Shown piece by piece: positions 33,521 through 44,880 of a stretch of DNA of 64,000 nucleotides. The translations under genes were made by a program, and so were the position numbers. Positions within the stretch are counted from its first letter, which is position 1; each line of letters begins with the position of its first letter. The stretch is from Tubiluchus corallicola (Eukaryota > Priapulida > Priapulimorpha > Priapulimorphida > Tubiluchidae): NCBI GenBank assembly GCA_030141605.1, contig JAQGDQ010000279.1, forward strand, positions 186,001 to 250,000. The letters are read 5' to 3'. The notes beneath the pieces were generated by a model. It searched no databases. It had not been told where the DNA came from and saw nothing but the letters and a program-made list of their open reading frames with translations.

Positions 33521-34800
33521 CCTTAAAGAGAAAGTGTACCATGGGCGCACAGAACTATTTTTTGTATAGAGGAACTAAAGGCAGAAATTGTTGAGTGCTG
33601 AGACCAAATAGCCCAAACTACACATCACCTATTGAAAGAAACGCCTTGGTCTAGCTATAGCCCCCGGACTTGGGCAAACACATTTTTTGGGCAATCACCA
33701 GATTTTTCGAGCACCGGCCAAATGATGAAAAAAAATATTTTTCATAAAAGGAAATCTCGAATTTTCTCCATACCGCCAAATGAAGTGGCCGAAATCCGGG
33801 CATCTTTTGATCATGCGGTGAGTTGAGGTAATTTCCGACAAGAAGTTGACCTGTGCTTTCTCCGAGTTTCAGGAAAATCAGTCAGATCCGCCGATCGGCG
33901 AGTGTTCGAAAACATAAGAATCGAAATGTCATTTTTAGTCATGTACGTGCAGTCATAGTCATCACCGTTTAATGTGAACTTGGTTCCTTCGCTGCATTAT
34001 TACTCACCTAGATGTATGGCCTTGCTAAGAGTTTTTTGTCTCTTCTGATTTGTTGCGATGATTATGTGATGATTGTTTGTATATAGATCTATATGTGCCA
34101 AATCAATCAGTGACAAATCATCGTCACCGTTGGGTGTTCCTTGACCATACATTTTGAGAATAACTAGATGTAGAACCAGGAGCACATATATAATATAGAA
34201 CCTAGAGCATAGTACAGAACATAACAAATCTGTACATAGGACAGTTCTGGATCCAGATTTTTGTGGTAACTATTCCACGTCTATTCTCGCTAGAATGATG
34301 TACATGTGTGTGTGTGATGAATGATGATGACGGCGAATAATACACTGTTTTATATCCGTCTCTGTGCATTTTAGTGTCTTAGAAAATTTATGACGCATTT
34401 ATCTGGTCAAATTTGGCCAGTTCTTTTTTTGGTTTGACCCTGTATTTTTCGGGCAAAAGTGGCTCAGCTCCCCTAGAAAAATAGACCCGAATGCCCATGC
34501 TTGCTGTAATAGTAGCATGGTAATAGTAATGCTTTCAACAATAGTGACGTACGAAATTTTCCCCCATTTATTTTTTTTGATTTGTTGATTTAAAACTTCA
34601 GTTCTTTATTTTTTAGAAATATTTAGGGAATGACCTAAAATTTTAGTGTTTATACGTAACCATATGCAACATCGGCGGGGTACTTTCAAGAAGTTTTGTC
34701 ATTTGCTGCTTATATTATCATAATCAAAACTTCCGCGCATTTTAGCGCCACCTGATATATGTACACTATGCGTATTTATTTTTGTACGCTAATGTTTTTT
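33521..34800. other. no gene seen
   Basis: The frame at 33632-33826 has a balanced composition but no recognisable domain. A (TG)n/(ATG)n patch lies near 34305-34330. Confidence 0.4.
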
Positions 34801-34859
34801 TCGTTCAGTCAGTTTTCTTAACCATGGCGTATTGATGACATCCTGACTCCTGTACCGGC

Positions 34860-35190
34860 CTTATTTAATTTGAGTATACATCTAATGATGATTGGCTTCT
34901 TAATTGCATTAATTATCTTTATAACGTTAAAGAAACTAATAACGCGAAATTATACGTCGTGATTAAAATTACTAGCGCGCGCGTAATAGGCTAATTAGTG
35001 CTGGGATTATAGTTACTATTAACGCAATATAGCATTGCTCGTCCGCTTGCTATTGTCACTCACTTTACGTATTTTCAGAGTTTTGACTTAATTAGGCAAG
35101 TAATTTTTTACAATATGCTTTATAGCTTAACCGTTAGTTAATTATTTATAATCATAATTACCAGATTTTTCTTTAATGATAGAATTAAAC
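34860..35190. promoter_or_regulatory. homeodomain-motif-rich unique block
   Basis: Dense TAATTA/ATTAAT cores (GCATTAATTATC, GGCTAATTAGTGC, CTTAATTAGGCAAG, TTAGTTAATTATT) with intervening CpG-bearing GCGCGCGCG near 34977. Such composition is seen in animal developmental enhancers but also arises by chance in AT-rich DNA. Confidence 0.2.
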
Positions 35191-35460
35191 AACAATTACT
35201 AAATTCCTGAAACCAAACTTAGTCGAAAGAAAGCAAATGTGAAAAAGTTTCCACTTGCGGTTGAAGACATGTTTCACCTCAGTGTTAACATCTCGCCTAA
35301 TCTAGGACTAATCTTATCTGTAAGTCAATTATAAAAACTCTCCAATTAGCTAGTAGTTAGTTTACTATGAGAAAGCTAACATTTGGAGGTGCTAGAACTT
35401 GAACTTGTACTTGAACTACAACTAGATTGTTTGGTTAGATGTTAGGACTGAATCAATGAC

Positions 35461-35530
35461 TACCGAGTCTCTAGTAGTCATGACACTTGACCTGTATTCC
35501 AAATGTTCCTGGTTCGAATCTGGAATTTGT
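35461..35530 (+). mobile_element. tRNA-like SINE head
   Basis: GAGTCTCTAGTAGTCATGACAC (decayed A box and D loop), then TTGACCTGTATTCCAAA (anticodon arm-like, loop containing GTA), then CCTGGTTCGAATCTGG with a near-perfect B box at 35510-35520. The spacing is tRNA-like, but the acceptor stem does not close, so this is a SINE head rather than a tRNA gene. Confidence 0.55.
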
Positions 35531-38271
35531 ACCGAATTTCTTACATTTCCCTTTTCAGCAAATTTTAGTTTTAAAAAGTTAATAGTTGGAGGTTCGTTCC
35601 TTCATGGCGCTAATTTGTTCATTACTATTTTCAAGGGAATCCGTCACAATGAAGCCGTCATAGCAAAGTTCTGCATCATATTTTGCACTAGATGCTGTAT
35701 GAAGCAGCTTATTTTATTGCCCCGTCTCTTGTAATCAGGTCTGTATATATACGGTTAATGCTAACAGCAATCTCTGATTTTTCCTGTTCAGTTTATAGTC
35801 ATTTTATGCACTTACTCAACGACCATGCGTCCTGGCTGTAATAGAAACCTAATCCCGTGCTTCTGCTCAAACCAGAGCGAATACAACCCAGATTATTGTC
35901 TGTAGGATGTAGACAATAAGAATCACAGTAGCAGCGAGCATGTTGGTAATTGCGAGTCATCCACACGGGAGGATTTCACCTGCATTGAAGCAGAATCAGC
36001 GGGGCACGTGAACATCAAAGGGATGAACCGCTGGGAGCCCTAAACGTAATAAACAGAGCAACTAAATTGAAATAAGCAAACCAGGAAGCAGAAATGAAAA
36101 AAAATGAAGATTATAGTGCGTTTTTAGAACGCGTAATTAAACAAAATTATTTCATGCGCATGCACTAGTGTAAAGGATGCAATTTGGATCACTTTTTCAC
36201 CTTAATAGGTTTATTAGAAACTTCTTTTCTTGATTGTAAATTATATTTTTTGTACATTTCGGTGCATTGCAGAGTGCCAACATGCAGCGCTTAACAGTTT
36301 GACCCGCTGGTTCTGATTGGGCTGAAATTTGGCTCATTATCATTGAAATTCCTCAAGCAAAGACGCTAAACCAGTTGAGGCGTCTTCCGTCCCCAAAAAA
36401 AATCGCAGGACGGGGGCCGTGAGTCACGAACCCATTTCCTAACTACTCACATTGCTGCTTAACTTCGTACTCAAGAGCATGCCGTGGCCATGTTAACTAT
36501 CTCATCGCCCTAATGTACGGTTGGGCTAAGTATTTTTTTCCGAGAAAGTTATAAATTACGAGAAACGTTGTAAGATCTCAATTAACGAAAAAAAATAATG
36601 AAAAATTCTTTTAAAAAAGGTCAAGACGAGAGTAACTAAAATTGTGCAGCAAAACCTAAAAGAGCAAATAAGAGAAATAAAATGATAATAAGATCACAAA
36701 TAGATTTCGTAATTGAACTTGTTATTTTGTACCAAATATCTAAGTTTATTTGAAATCAAACAACATTTTAAACCGCTCTTATTTACAGCGCACATGCAGC
36801 GTTAATGGAAATCATAAATAAAAACTGGATTAATAGTTGACTAAAATGTCTTTAGTTTTACAAACGTTTTGCACCACGTAAAGCATTGTCAATATTGTTG
36901 GAAATTAATATTAAAAAACAAACATGCAATATTTTTTATTTCAACTTGTTGTAAGGATGTTGCATGTTTATTTTTTAGACTATTAATTTTCTTCAACTTT
37001 CATCGTGAATTATTTTTCATCAACATTGGCAATGCTGTACTTGGAGCGAAACGTACGTTAAATAAAGATAATTAATATAAATATTAAGAAAATAAATACT
37101 GTTATTTCCTGAAATTATTTGTGATTTATCATTCAACAAAAACAAGTGAGCTTTAGTGCGTTTGGTACTCTGACTTACCTGCGCGATGATAATTGCTAAA
37201 CACTGCCTTCCTGAACTTACCTTTACGACAAGAATATTCTTGTTTCACTTTCAAAGGCTGTGTAAATGGCTAACTTGATTCACGAACGGTAATCTAGTTG
37301 TTTAAATGACGAATAACACTTGTCAGAACAAAGTCAAATCTTTTTTGACTGGCTTTCCGCAGGATAATTACAGTGAAGCCACTATGTAACGCGATCAAAA
37401 GAAGAACCTGTTCTGCGCAGGCGCCCGAAGCAACGTAATCAAATAACGCAGATTTGATGCAATGGGAAAACGGTTGCCAGTTAGATTCGGTTTAATTGAT
37501 GGTAAGCTACGCACCTCACACAGTAGCCGACATCAAAATTTAAAGCATAATCCCCCGGGAATGTTTTCTCTTTTACAAAACAGGTGGCTGCAGTGTTGTG
37601 TAAAGTTAAATCATGTTGCCTTCTACGACCCATTTATTTTGCACCTATTTTCCCGGCTACCGTTCGGAAAGCAGTTATTAAACTGACAGCATATTTACAT
37701 ATGGATCGACTATACAGGGCAAGCTATGCTTGATGCACTTTACTGGATAAATTGGATAATCGTGAAAAGCGTGTTTTTCTGGAAACAGATTTGATTAACA
37801 GTAAGTTTATCTGAGATCTGAATCATAAGTGCAGTGTGATGTATTAGCATTTTTTGCATTGCAGTTTGGCTCATCGCATCTGGGAAGGCGTGATAACCGA
37901 CCAGCAATGGCACGTTGTTGTCGACTCACGGGTTCCGGTTTTTTATCATCTGAGTGAAACTTCTTGGCCAACCTCAATTGACGAGGGATGATAGGCGGCC
38001 CAAGCGGCTTGTTCTCCTTGCGTGTTTAGCTACGAAATTAAATGCTGTAACCATCTCTCCCAACGCCACACTAATGTGGTCTGGTACTAGGCCATATTTC
38101 TTCTTACACACTGCAAGTCAGTTTCCTACATTCACCAGCATTGCTGTTAATGCTGGTAACAAAACTACCATCTAGCGCACGAGGTTCTGAATTTGCGGAG
38201 CTGCAAACTGATAGCTAAAACTTTCCCGGAATAGTTATCCATTTACTAATTAGACTCCTTCCCACTTCCCA
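35531..38271. other. no gene seen; one weak tRNA-like B box
   Basis: On the minus strand at about 36438-36415, GGGTTCGTGACTCACGG resembles a SINE B-box region. Otherwise unique AT-rich DNA. Confidence 0.45.
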
Positions 38272-38406
38272 GTTTTGGTGCAGTGATTCTCATGTGTGAA
38301 GCGTTATCTTTGGTACGAAAATTCTTAGTTCCTTTCCTGCGTAAAGGAGTTGAGAATCTTCGTACCAAAGATGACTCTTTGCACATAAGAATCTTTGCAT
38401 CAAAGT
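38272..38406 (+). ncRNA. long near-perfect hairpin, candidate small-RNA precursor
   Basis: 38272-38335 folds on 38343-38406 with no bulges and a 7-base loop (CCTGCGT). Of 64 positions, 50 are Watson-Crick, 10 are G-U wobble in plus-strand RNA, and 4 mismatch (38320/38358 A-C, 38302/38376 C-U, 38291/38387 C-A, 38284/38394 U-U). On the minus strand the ten wobbles become A-C mismatches, so only plus-strand RNA folds fully. The 5' arm carries UCUUUGGU at 38307-38314, the same first eight bases as miR-9-5p, but the rest differs. Alternatives are an hpRNA/siRNA locus or a small fold-back MITE. Transcription cannot be judged from sequence. Confidence 0.5.
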
Positions 38407-38704
38407 GCGTAAACCATGTTTACAGCTGCCGTTTCTTTGAATTACATATACAAGTGAACAAGTCTTTACTGTGCACACTGCAGCCGCGCAAAGCACTTGT
38501 TTGTGGTTCGCAAGTCTTGCCACTCGGGCGAAGATTAATCTCGTAAATTAAACGAAAGATTTCCCGTCCCTCAGAATGTCTTTCAAATCCAGCTCACGAT
38601 GACTTTAAATCTTTTCTTGTTTTCTCAATAACTCCTCAGTCGTCAATGGTAACAGCGAAGATTTACGGGCAAGCAAGACTTTCTTAGTTGTCTGTGTTTG
38701 CCTG
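38407..38704. other. no gene seen
   Basis: Frames on both strands overlap the hairpin above and mirror each other because of it; none looks like a gene. Confidence 0.5.
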
Positions 38705-39480
38705 TGACATTTTGAATTAGACGGATACTACTGTGTTTTTGGCAATAATAATTATGTAACTTAAATTAGATTAGTGTTACAATATGTTGCCAATAACATA
38801 GTAATGTTTTGAATGTGTGTTCGCTAAGTGTCATTATTTTTAATTAGATGGGTACCACGGTGTTTTCGCCCAATCACATTGCATATTTTGAATTAGATGT
38901 GTAGTAAATTACATTACGTATTTTTAATTTAATGGGTGCCATGGCGTGTTTGGCAAATAGCATTATTTTGAATTAGATGGGTGCCACGGTGTATTTGAAC
39001 AAGAGGGCACTCAGTAGGGCTTTTAAAGTAGAGGGCATTCAATAGGGTCAATAGGGCATTTGAACTAGAGGGCACGCAAAAGGGCAAGAGTGTAGGAGAT
39101 ACTCAAGTGGTCAACAGACCCTATTAACTTTATAGTACAGACCCGCGTCCATTCTTCACATGATGTCATGTGTATCGTATTGTGACCCTCACCGTTCACC
39201 CTGCGCCATGTTTGTTGATTACAGCTTCATCTGTTTTAATTTTGACATTTTTTTATTTTGCCACCGTGACGTTTAACCTTTTGTACCAGAAAGCAGTGGA
39301 TTTATCCCAGTGCGAAGTTTAGTGATTGCACTTCCATCCGTTTTAATTTTTATTGTGCTTACAGGCAGACGGACGTGACTAAACGCACCGAATACTGTCG
39401 CCGTGAGTAATTAGATAGGTGCCACACTAGCCACAGTGTGTTTGTTGATGACATTATTTTGAATTAGATGGGTGCTACAG
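38705..39480. repeat. degenerate minisatellite with TTTTGAATTAGATGGGTGCCAC unit
   Basis: The core (ATTTTGAATTAGA, then GGGTGCCACGGTGT) recurs near 38711, 38838, 38886, 38925, 38965, 39405 and 39450, often followed by TTTGGCAA. Between 38998 and 39095 a second short motif, AGAGGGCA(C/T), is repeated. Unique DNA (about 39100-39400) lies inside the array. Confidence 0.7.
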
Positions 39481-39914
39481 AAAACACGAGCTTGCAGTCG
39501 AAATTTGATTTTTGCGCGCGCAGTTGTATAATCAGATCACGTTTTTGCCCAACTCGATTTCTAATGTTTGCTGTGCAGCTTAAAGAGTTTTGCAAACGTC
39601 CTGTGTGCGACCTGGGTTGGTTAGATAATTTCTTTCGCTTTAAATCGCTTTGATCGATTAGGTATTGTGTTGTAGCTAGGTTGTAGTTAGTCGTATGTCC
39701 TCTGACTACGACTTATTGTTACCTCTGCCAAGGAAGTTGTTTTCCTCGTCATTTGTTTACGCAAAAAGGGCTTAACCATTTTCCACGAAGCTTTGAGGAG
39801 GGTTGTGGCACGAGACAAGCATGAAAGTTTTCAGCAATAAATCGATTAAGAATTGCAAAAGAAAGTCTAAACCTATCCAATATCATAATCGAGAGATTGT
39901 CTTACACCAGGGTG
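39481..39914. other. no gene seen
   Basis: Unique spacer. Confidence 0.5.
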
Positions 39915-40262
39915 AACGTCATTAAAGGAGAAGAAAAGGCTATTTTAATGTATATCCGAAAAGACTTTCCACACAAAATTATATTACTTTGCCTTACACT
40001 TAACTGCTTGAAAGATTTATGTACAGTAATTAGAAAAGAAAATTCTTCGTAATTTAAAATGTTAAATCGCGCCAACTGGTAGAACGTCATTGACTCATCT
40101 TCCCAGTGTGCATTACTGACTCACCAAAAAACGTATTTTTTATCTTATTGATAAGGTATAGTAAATTAAACTTTTATTTGGTTAGTGAAGAGTGTGCTAG
40201 AAATGCTCTGATTATAATTTTTTCAAACTACGCAATGCTCCTAAAGTTGTTTCAAACGACAT
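39915..40262 (+). repeat. dispersed repeat family R2 (copy 2)
   Basis: Same order of blocks as 29395-29715. It ends at GTTGTTTCAAACGAC, immediately before a long (CT)n tract; copy 1 ends at the equivalent GTTGTTTCAAACAAC. Confidence 0.7.
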
Positions 40263-40268
40263 ACTGTG

Positions 40269-40446
<178 letters not shown>

Positions 40447-40887
40447 GATCTGTCTGAGTTCCTCACATCCACACATTTTGTCCCTTTCAGGCTTTCAGCC
40501 AAATTGTATTTCAGAAATTCAGAAATCGCTGGTTTATCATTATCCATATGTTATTGTGAGATTATCTGTGCGTGCGAAAGCGCAACTCTGAGCACAACGT
40601 GGTTAATATCATTTCAAAAATTCAGGGTTTCTGTTAAACACTCCAGGGGATTCATTGCTCAATTCTCAATTTTGTGCATTTCCAATAGTGTCTCTTTTAG
40701 TTGTCATGGTTTCCTCACAATATTGTGACTGCTGACGAAATTAAAATCTTCAACAAAAGCAAGTATCACTTGCACGATCTTATTGAACAGTAATAACTTT
40801 GCATATTGAAATTCTGACGGACATGAAATGAATGCTATTAATTGCACGCGAAATCATAAATGAGAAAAATTGAAAACTATGGCAAGT
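40447..40887. other. no gene seen
   Basis: Unique spacer. Confidence 0.5.
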
Positions 40888-41100
40888 CTTCTAGGAAATT
40901 AGGCTTATTTCAATACGTCATAATTCTCAAGTGAATGGCGGCAACCACCGCTCCTCAGAATTTCTATGCAGCAGTAGTGTAAATGAACTTTATGGTTGCT
41001 AGACAGTGTTTTACAAATTTCTTTTTTTCTAAGCCAATGTAATAACAGTAAAATAAACCCAAAGTGCTAAGTGACTTGTTCTTACCTTTAATAATATTTT
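40888..41100 (+). repeat. dispersed repeat family R1 (copy 3, internal deletion)
   Basis: Begins GGCAAGTCTTCTAGGAAATT (5' end of R1), then jumps to ATACGTCATAATTCTCAAGT and continues to the 3' end (CAGTAAAATAAACCCAAA, GTGCTAAGTGACTTGTTCTT). About 330 bp of the middle is missing compared with 49990-50550. Confidence 0.75.
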
Positions 41101-41640
41101 GCCGCGTACTAGTATATGAAGGTTAGGAAAATTGATTATATTATATTATAATCAGCAGTAGATCTGTCATTCGCATTTATTTGGAGCAGTTATTTGGTCT
41201 TCCTTCGCTGTTTATTTGTAATTATGAACATCCAACGTATTTCTTTACAATCACTATATAAGTTTACCACTCACTGATGCTTGCCTTCAATAAAATAGTG
41301 ATATTCTCTGGGATTTTTAGCTCTTTGTAGCTCTTTTATTTCTGTTGGTTTATACAGTCATTGTAGAGAACTGTATTGTTAATTCTGGTGGCGCTGTAAG
41401 TAGCATCGGAAAAGTTCCCGAAGAGGTCACGCATAATTAGTTGAAATATCGCAGACTGGTTTAAAAATCAAGAAATAGAAGTCCACACAAGCTGGCGACC
41501 CCTTGGCCATCTGTTGATCCTATGAGGTTCCTGATGGTGTAGCAGAAAGCAATCAGAATTAAATAAATATAATTTATGGGGTCTGCATGGCTGACTGAGA
41601 TTAAATTATAGTGAAAATGCAGACATTTTAGGTACTACCT
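41101..41640. other. no gene seen
   Basis: Unique AT-rich spacer. Confidence 0.5.
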
Positions 41641-42070
41641 TGAATACCCCCTTCTGTCATTTGCTCACTCTTTCCTTTCTCTCTATTTCCTTCTTTTCGT
41701 TTTTTTTACTTTCGCTCCTTGATCCCTTGTTCCCTCCCACTTTCTTTTTGTTGTTTTCTTTCTCCCCCTTCTCTTTCGTCTCGTCTTCCACCATGTTTAA
41801 AAGTTGGATGTAAAGCTTCTATTAGCGACGTGTCGTGATGTCTCAAGTCTCTTTCTTTCTTTCTTTCTCTCTCTCTCTCTCTCGCTCTCTCTCTGTCTGT
41901 CTTTTTCATTCACTTATTCATACACTCATACACTCTCTTGCGCACTCACGCTTCTCACCATATGTCTTCTTTCCGCCATATTTCTCACTGTTCTCTCCCT
42001 GCATGTCTCTTCCAGCACCCCGTCACAGATTTCTCTTTCCCCCTCTCTCTTTCTTTCCCTCTCTTCTCTC

Positions 42071-42148
<78 letters not shown>

Positions 42149-42150
42149 TC
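41641..42150. repeat. pyrimidine-rich region with (TTTC)n and (CT)n tracts
   Basis: Pure tracts lie at about 41848-41905 and 42031-42147, joined by C/T-rich DNA. All open frames here (Ser/Leu-rich plus, Arg/Glu-rich minus) are products of the repeat. Confidence 0.95.
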
Positions 42151-42359
42151 TCGCGAATGTGCCACTAGGGTGAAGCTATTTATCAGTTCAGTAATGTGGG
42201 CTTTGGGAGCCCCTGTGGCCTTTGTTTGTATTTTGTTCTAGTTTGTTTGAAAATGCCCCGAAATATGGGGGAATGCGTAACACAACGCGGGTAAACATTA
42301 TCATCTGTTTACTGATGGAGAATAGTGATTTCTTTCCGTTTCAGCGCTTTGAGCAAGTT
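42151..42359. other. no gene seen
   Basis: Unique spacer. Confidence 0.4.
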
Positions 42360-42700
42360 AGACGAATGAAAAATTGAAAACTGACAAAGGTCATGCGTGA
42401 GCACAGCGGTAAATTTGAATTTTTATCTTAAAACTTGCCTAGTTTTAACGCAACACACTGAATATCTTACAGTAGCACTGTACTTCCATTTTCGCTTTCG
42501 CAAACGGGTGTGCAACACGCTCATAGAATATTTTTGCTGTTGAAAATTATGTTACTTTGTGATGTCATCAGTAGTTGGGTTCGCCCGCCGTTAATTAAGT
42601 TTTTAGTCTATTATAATTATCAGAAACGCGTTTGCAATATTGTTTGACTTAAAAGTATATGAAAAATCGTCCTGTCTTCCTTTAAGTATAAGGCTAACAT
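42360..42700 (-). repeat. dispersed repeat family R3 (copy 1, inverted)
   Basis: The reverse complement parallels 46340-46690: GACAGGACGA(T/C)TTTTCAT, GCGTTTCTGATAATTA, CTTAATTAACG(G/A), TGA(T/C)G(T/A)CA(T/C)CAC, ATTTTCAACA and CAGTG(C/T)GCTACTG occur in the same order. Class unknown. Confidence 0.7.
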
Positions 42701-44800
42701 CGTGACAGAAAAGCAGTGAAGCTGAATTGCGTCTTGTGCTGAGCCGTAAAGCGTGTAACCCAAATTGGTTTCGTATCAAGATAGAGCTCATCATGTTTAA
42801 CTCTTTGAGCTAGCGCGTGCAAAGGATCCACAAAGCCGTTTAATACGAAAATAAGGTAGTGCTCTGGGACTTGCAATGGTGGTAGTAATAAAAGGTCAAA
42901 AAGGCAAAATTAGCTGTAATCGATGTAGCTAGATCTTAAAAAATGTTGGCTGTTTTTGTCATACAATCGAATGCAGTTTTTGTATTGTACAACATAGCCC
43001 CCATTGTTTGCCATACAACAGACCATAGAATTTGTATTACAACACGGTACCCATTGTTGACTCACGTTTTGCTCGAGTCCTGCAATATCTCTCTGTGCAC
43101 GCGTGGCATTTAAATCTATGGATCTGTAGTATTTTCGAGATTGTCACCAAAACTGCGGTCACTCAGCCTCAGTGGCAGAATTTACTCAGTCATTCTTCAT
43201 TACATTGACTCTTCGATTACTAGTCTTTGAAACATGCTTGCGTTTACCTTACGCATAATTAAAATGACACGCTGGCTTTCTGATTGTTTCATTATGTGCC
43301 TGCCAGTTGCTGATAATGAAAGCCTTGGAATGATTTCCTCGCGAGAAACTGCTTAGTTTTGCTTAGCTTATTTATTAGGTAATCGTCAGCGGCAATGACT
43401 GGGCAAATTATGTACGTACACATACTTTTGTAAGCCGCATCACTTAGCTAGCCTTTGTTCAAACTTGTAAATAATAAGCTAGTAGCTTTTAACTCGTCGT
43501 GGATTAGTTAGTTTTTCAGTTTTTTATATCAGTGATGATTTTTATTTCCACTTTGCTGAATACAATACCATGATTTCTATAACATGAAAATCATCGTGTA
43601 ACAGTTTCAGAATGTGAATGTGAAACTGTTGCTTTCCAGGTTAAATGATTAAAGTTCTCGAAACAACCGGCGAAAAATAGACATGTTGATGTTGCCTATT
43701 AAATCTTTGCTTGCACTTGTAGCCTTTTCGCAGCAGATATCGACGCTTATAAATTATTTAGTGAAGACCTAGCCTTTTTATTAAGCAGCATAAAATCTTC
43801 TTATTTGTTACAAATAAAAGAAATATGTATATTCCAGTCATTAGACTTTTAATCCAAAAGCAGGAATTACAAAAACTGCATACAGCGTCACACCGACAAA
43901 GCATGTGGTTTGACAAGCAGTAGATGAAAACATATATTTTTATACCTTATGAGGATTATATTAGTCTGGAAGACTATTGCAATACAGATTAAAAAGAATA
44001 TAATTAAGATCGAGTTTTAGGAAAAAAATTCAATATAATTATATGTTGTTTTCAGTATTGTAACAAAATTATATTTCATCTAAAATTATTGCAATGATAA
44101 TATAGTAAAATTAAATTGAGAATTCCCGCCTAAAAACATATACGGGATTAAAAAGGTTGTATGTGCCCACGCAGGTTCGTTTTTGGATTTAAATATAATA
44201 AATGGTGACGCGTTATCTAATTTTGCAGTTTTCTGTTTGAAATCTTCAACTTCGTGTGGTTCGAGTGTGATGCTACAAGTTTATGGAAACCTTTAACCTC
44301 TTTTCATTGGTTTTCGAAATGAACAGGCGACTCCCAATTGCGATTGCAAAATATTGCACATCAACACCGTTTTCTTCAGTATCTGCAATCAAGTGTGCAT
44401 ATAATTTATTCTATTTAAACTGCTTTAAAGTAACGCAATTATAGTTGTGATTTGGAGTTTAGATGCTATGCTTTCAGGCTACATGTACTCAAATTTTGTT
44501 ACGGATTTATTGCTAAGTGGTTTGTGGCACCATCTGTTGGAGTTCGGTGCAACTATTTATAATTACCTAGTGCTGATAGGTTGGTGAAGTCAGAGTTGTT
44601 GATGATGTGATGGCGTCGCTTTCTTTCCGTAAGGATCTAATAATTAGAGGCGTTCAATAAACTTCACTGAACGATTAATTACAGATTAAGCTTAAGTCCG
44701 TACTGTGGTTTGGAAAAACAACTGCTTGTAAAAATAAGCATAGATGTTATCCACTATTTTTGTAAAAGTAGCGAGAGATTTCAGATGGGCCGCTATGTGC
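42701..44800. other. unique sequence, no gene seen
   Basis: 43240-43500 holds several short motifs (CCTTTGTTC, TTGGAATGA, CATTATGTG) and may be regulatory, but nothing is demonstrable. The block 44625-44700 is rich in TAAT cores. Confidence 0.4.
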
Positions 44801-44804
44801 TTGC

Positions 44805-44880
44805 GCTTTTGGCATAGTGGTCTAGGCACTGGCTATACGTGATGTGCTCTAAGGATTCCTCAAATGTTAAATTACAACAG
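44805..44880 (+). mobile_element. decayed tRNA-like SINE head
   Basis: TTGGCATAGTGGTCTAGGCA is an excellent SINE-type A box and D loop. The expected B box about 35 bp on (AAGGATTCCTC) is degraded. Confidence 0.45.

Noticed and set aside
35461-35530. Functional tRNA-Tyr gene
   Set aside because: The loop shows GTA and the B box is good, but the stems do not close. A SINE head is more likely.
38307-38330. miR-9 orthologue
   Set aside because: Only the first eight bases agree. The rest of the arm and the stem differ from miR-9.
41706-42241. Several Arg/Glu-rich or Ser/Leu-rich frames
   Set aside because: Both strands of a pyrimidine tract stay open in all frames because CT repeats contain no stops.
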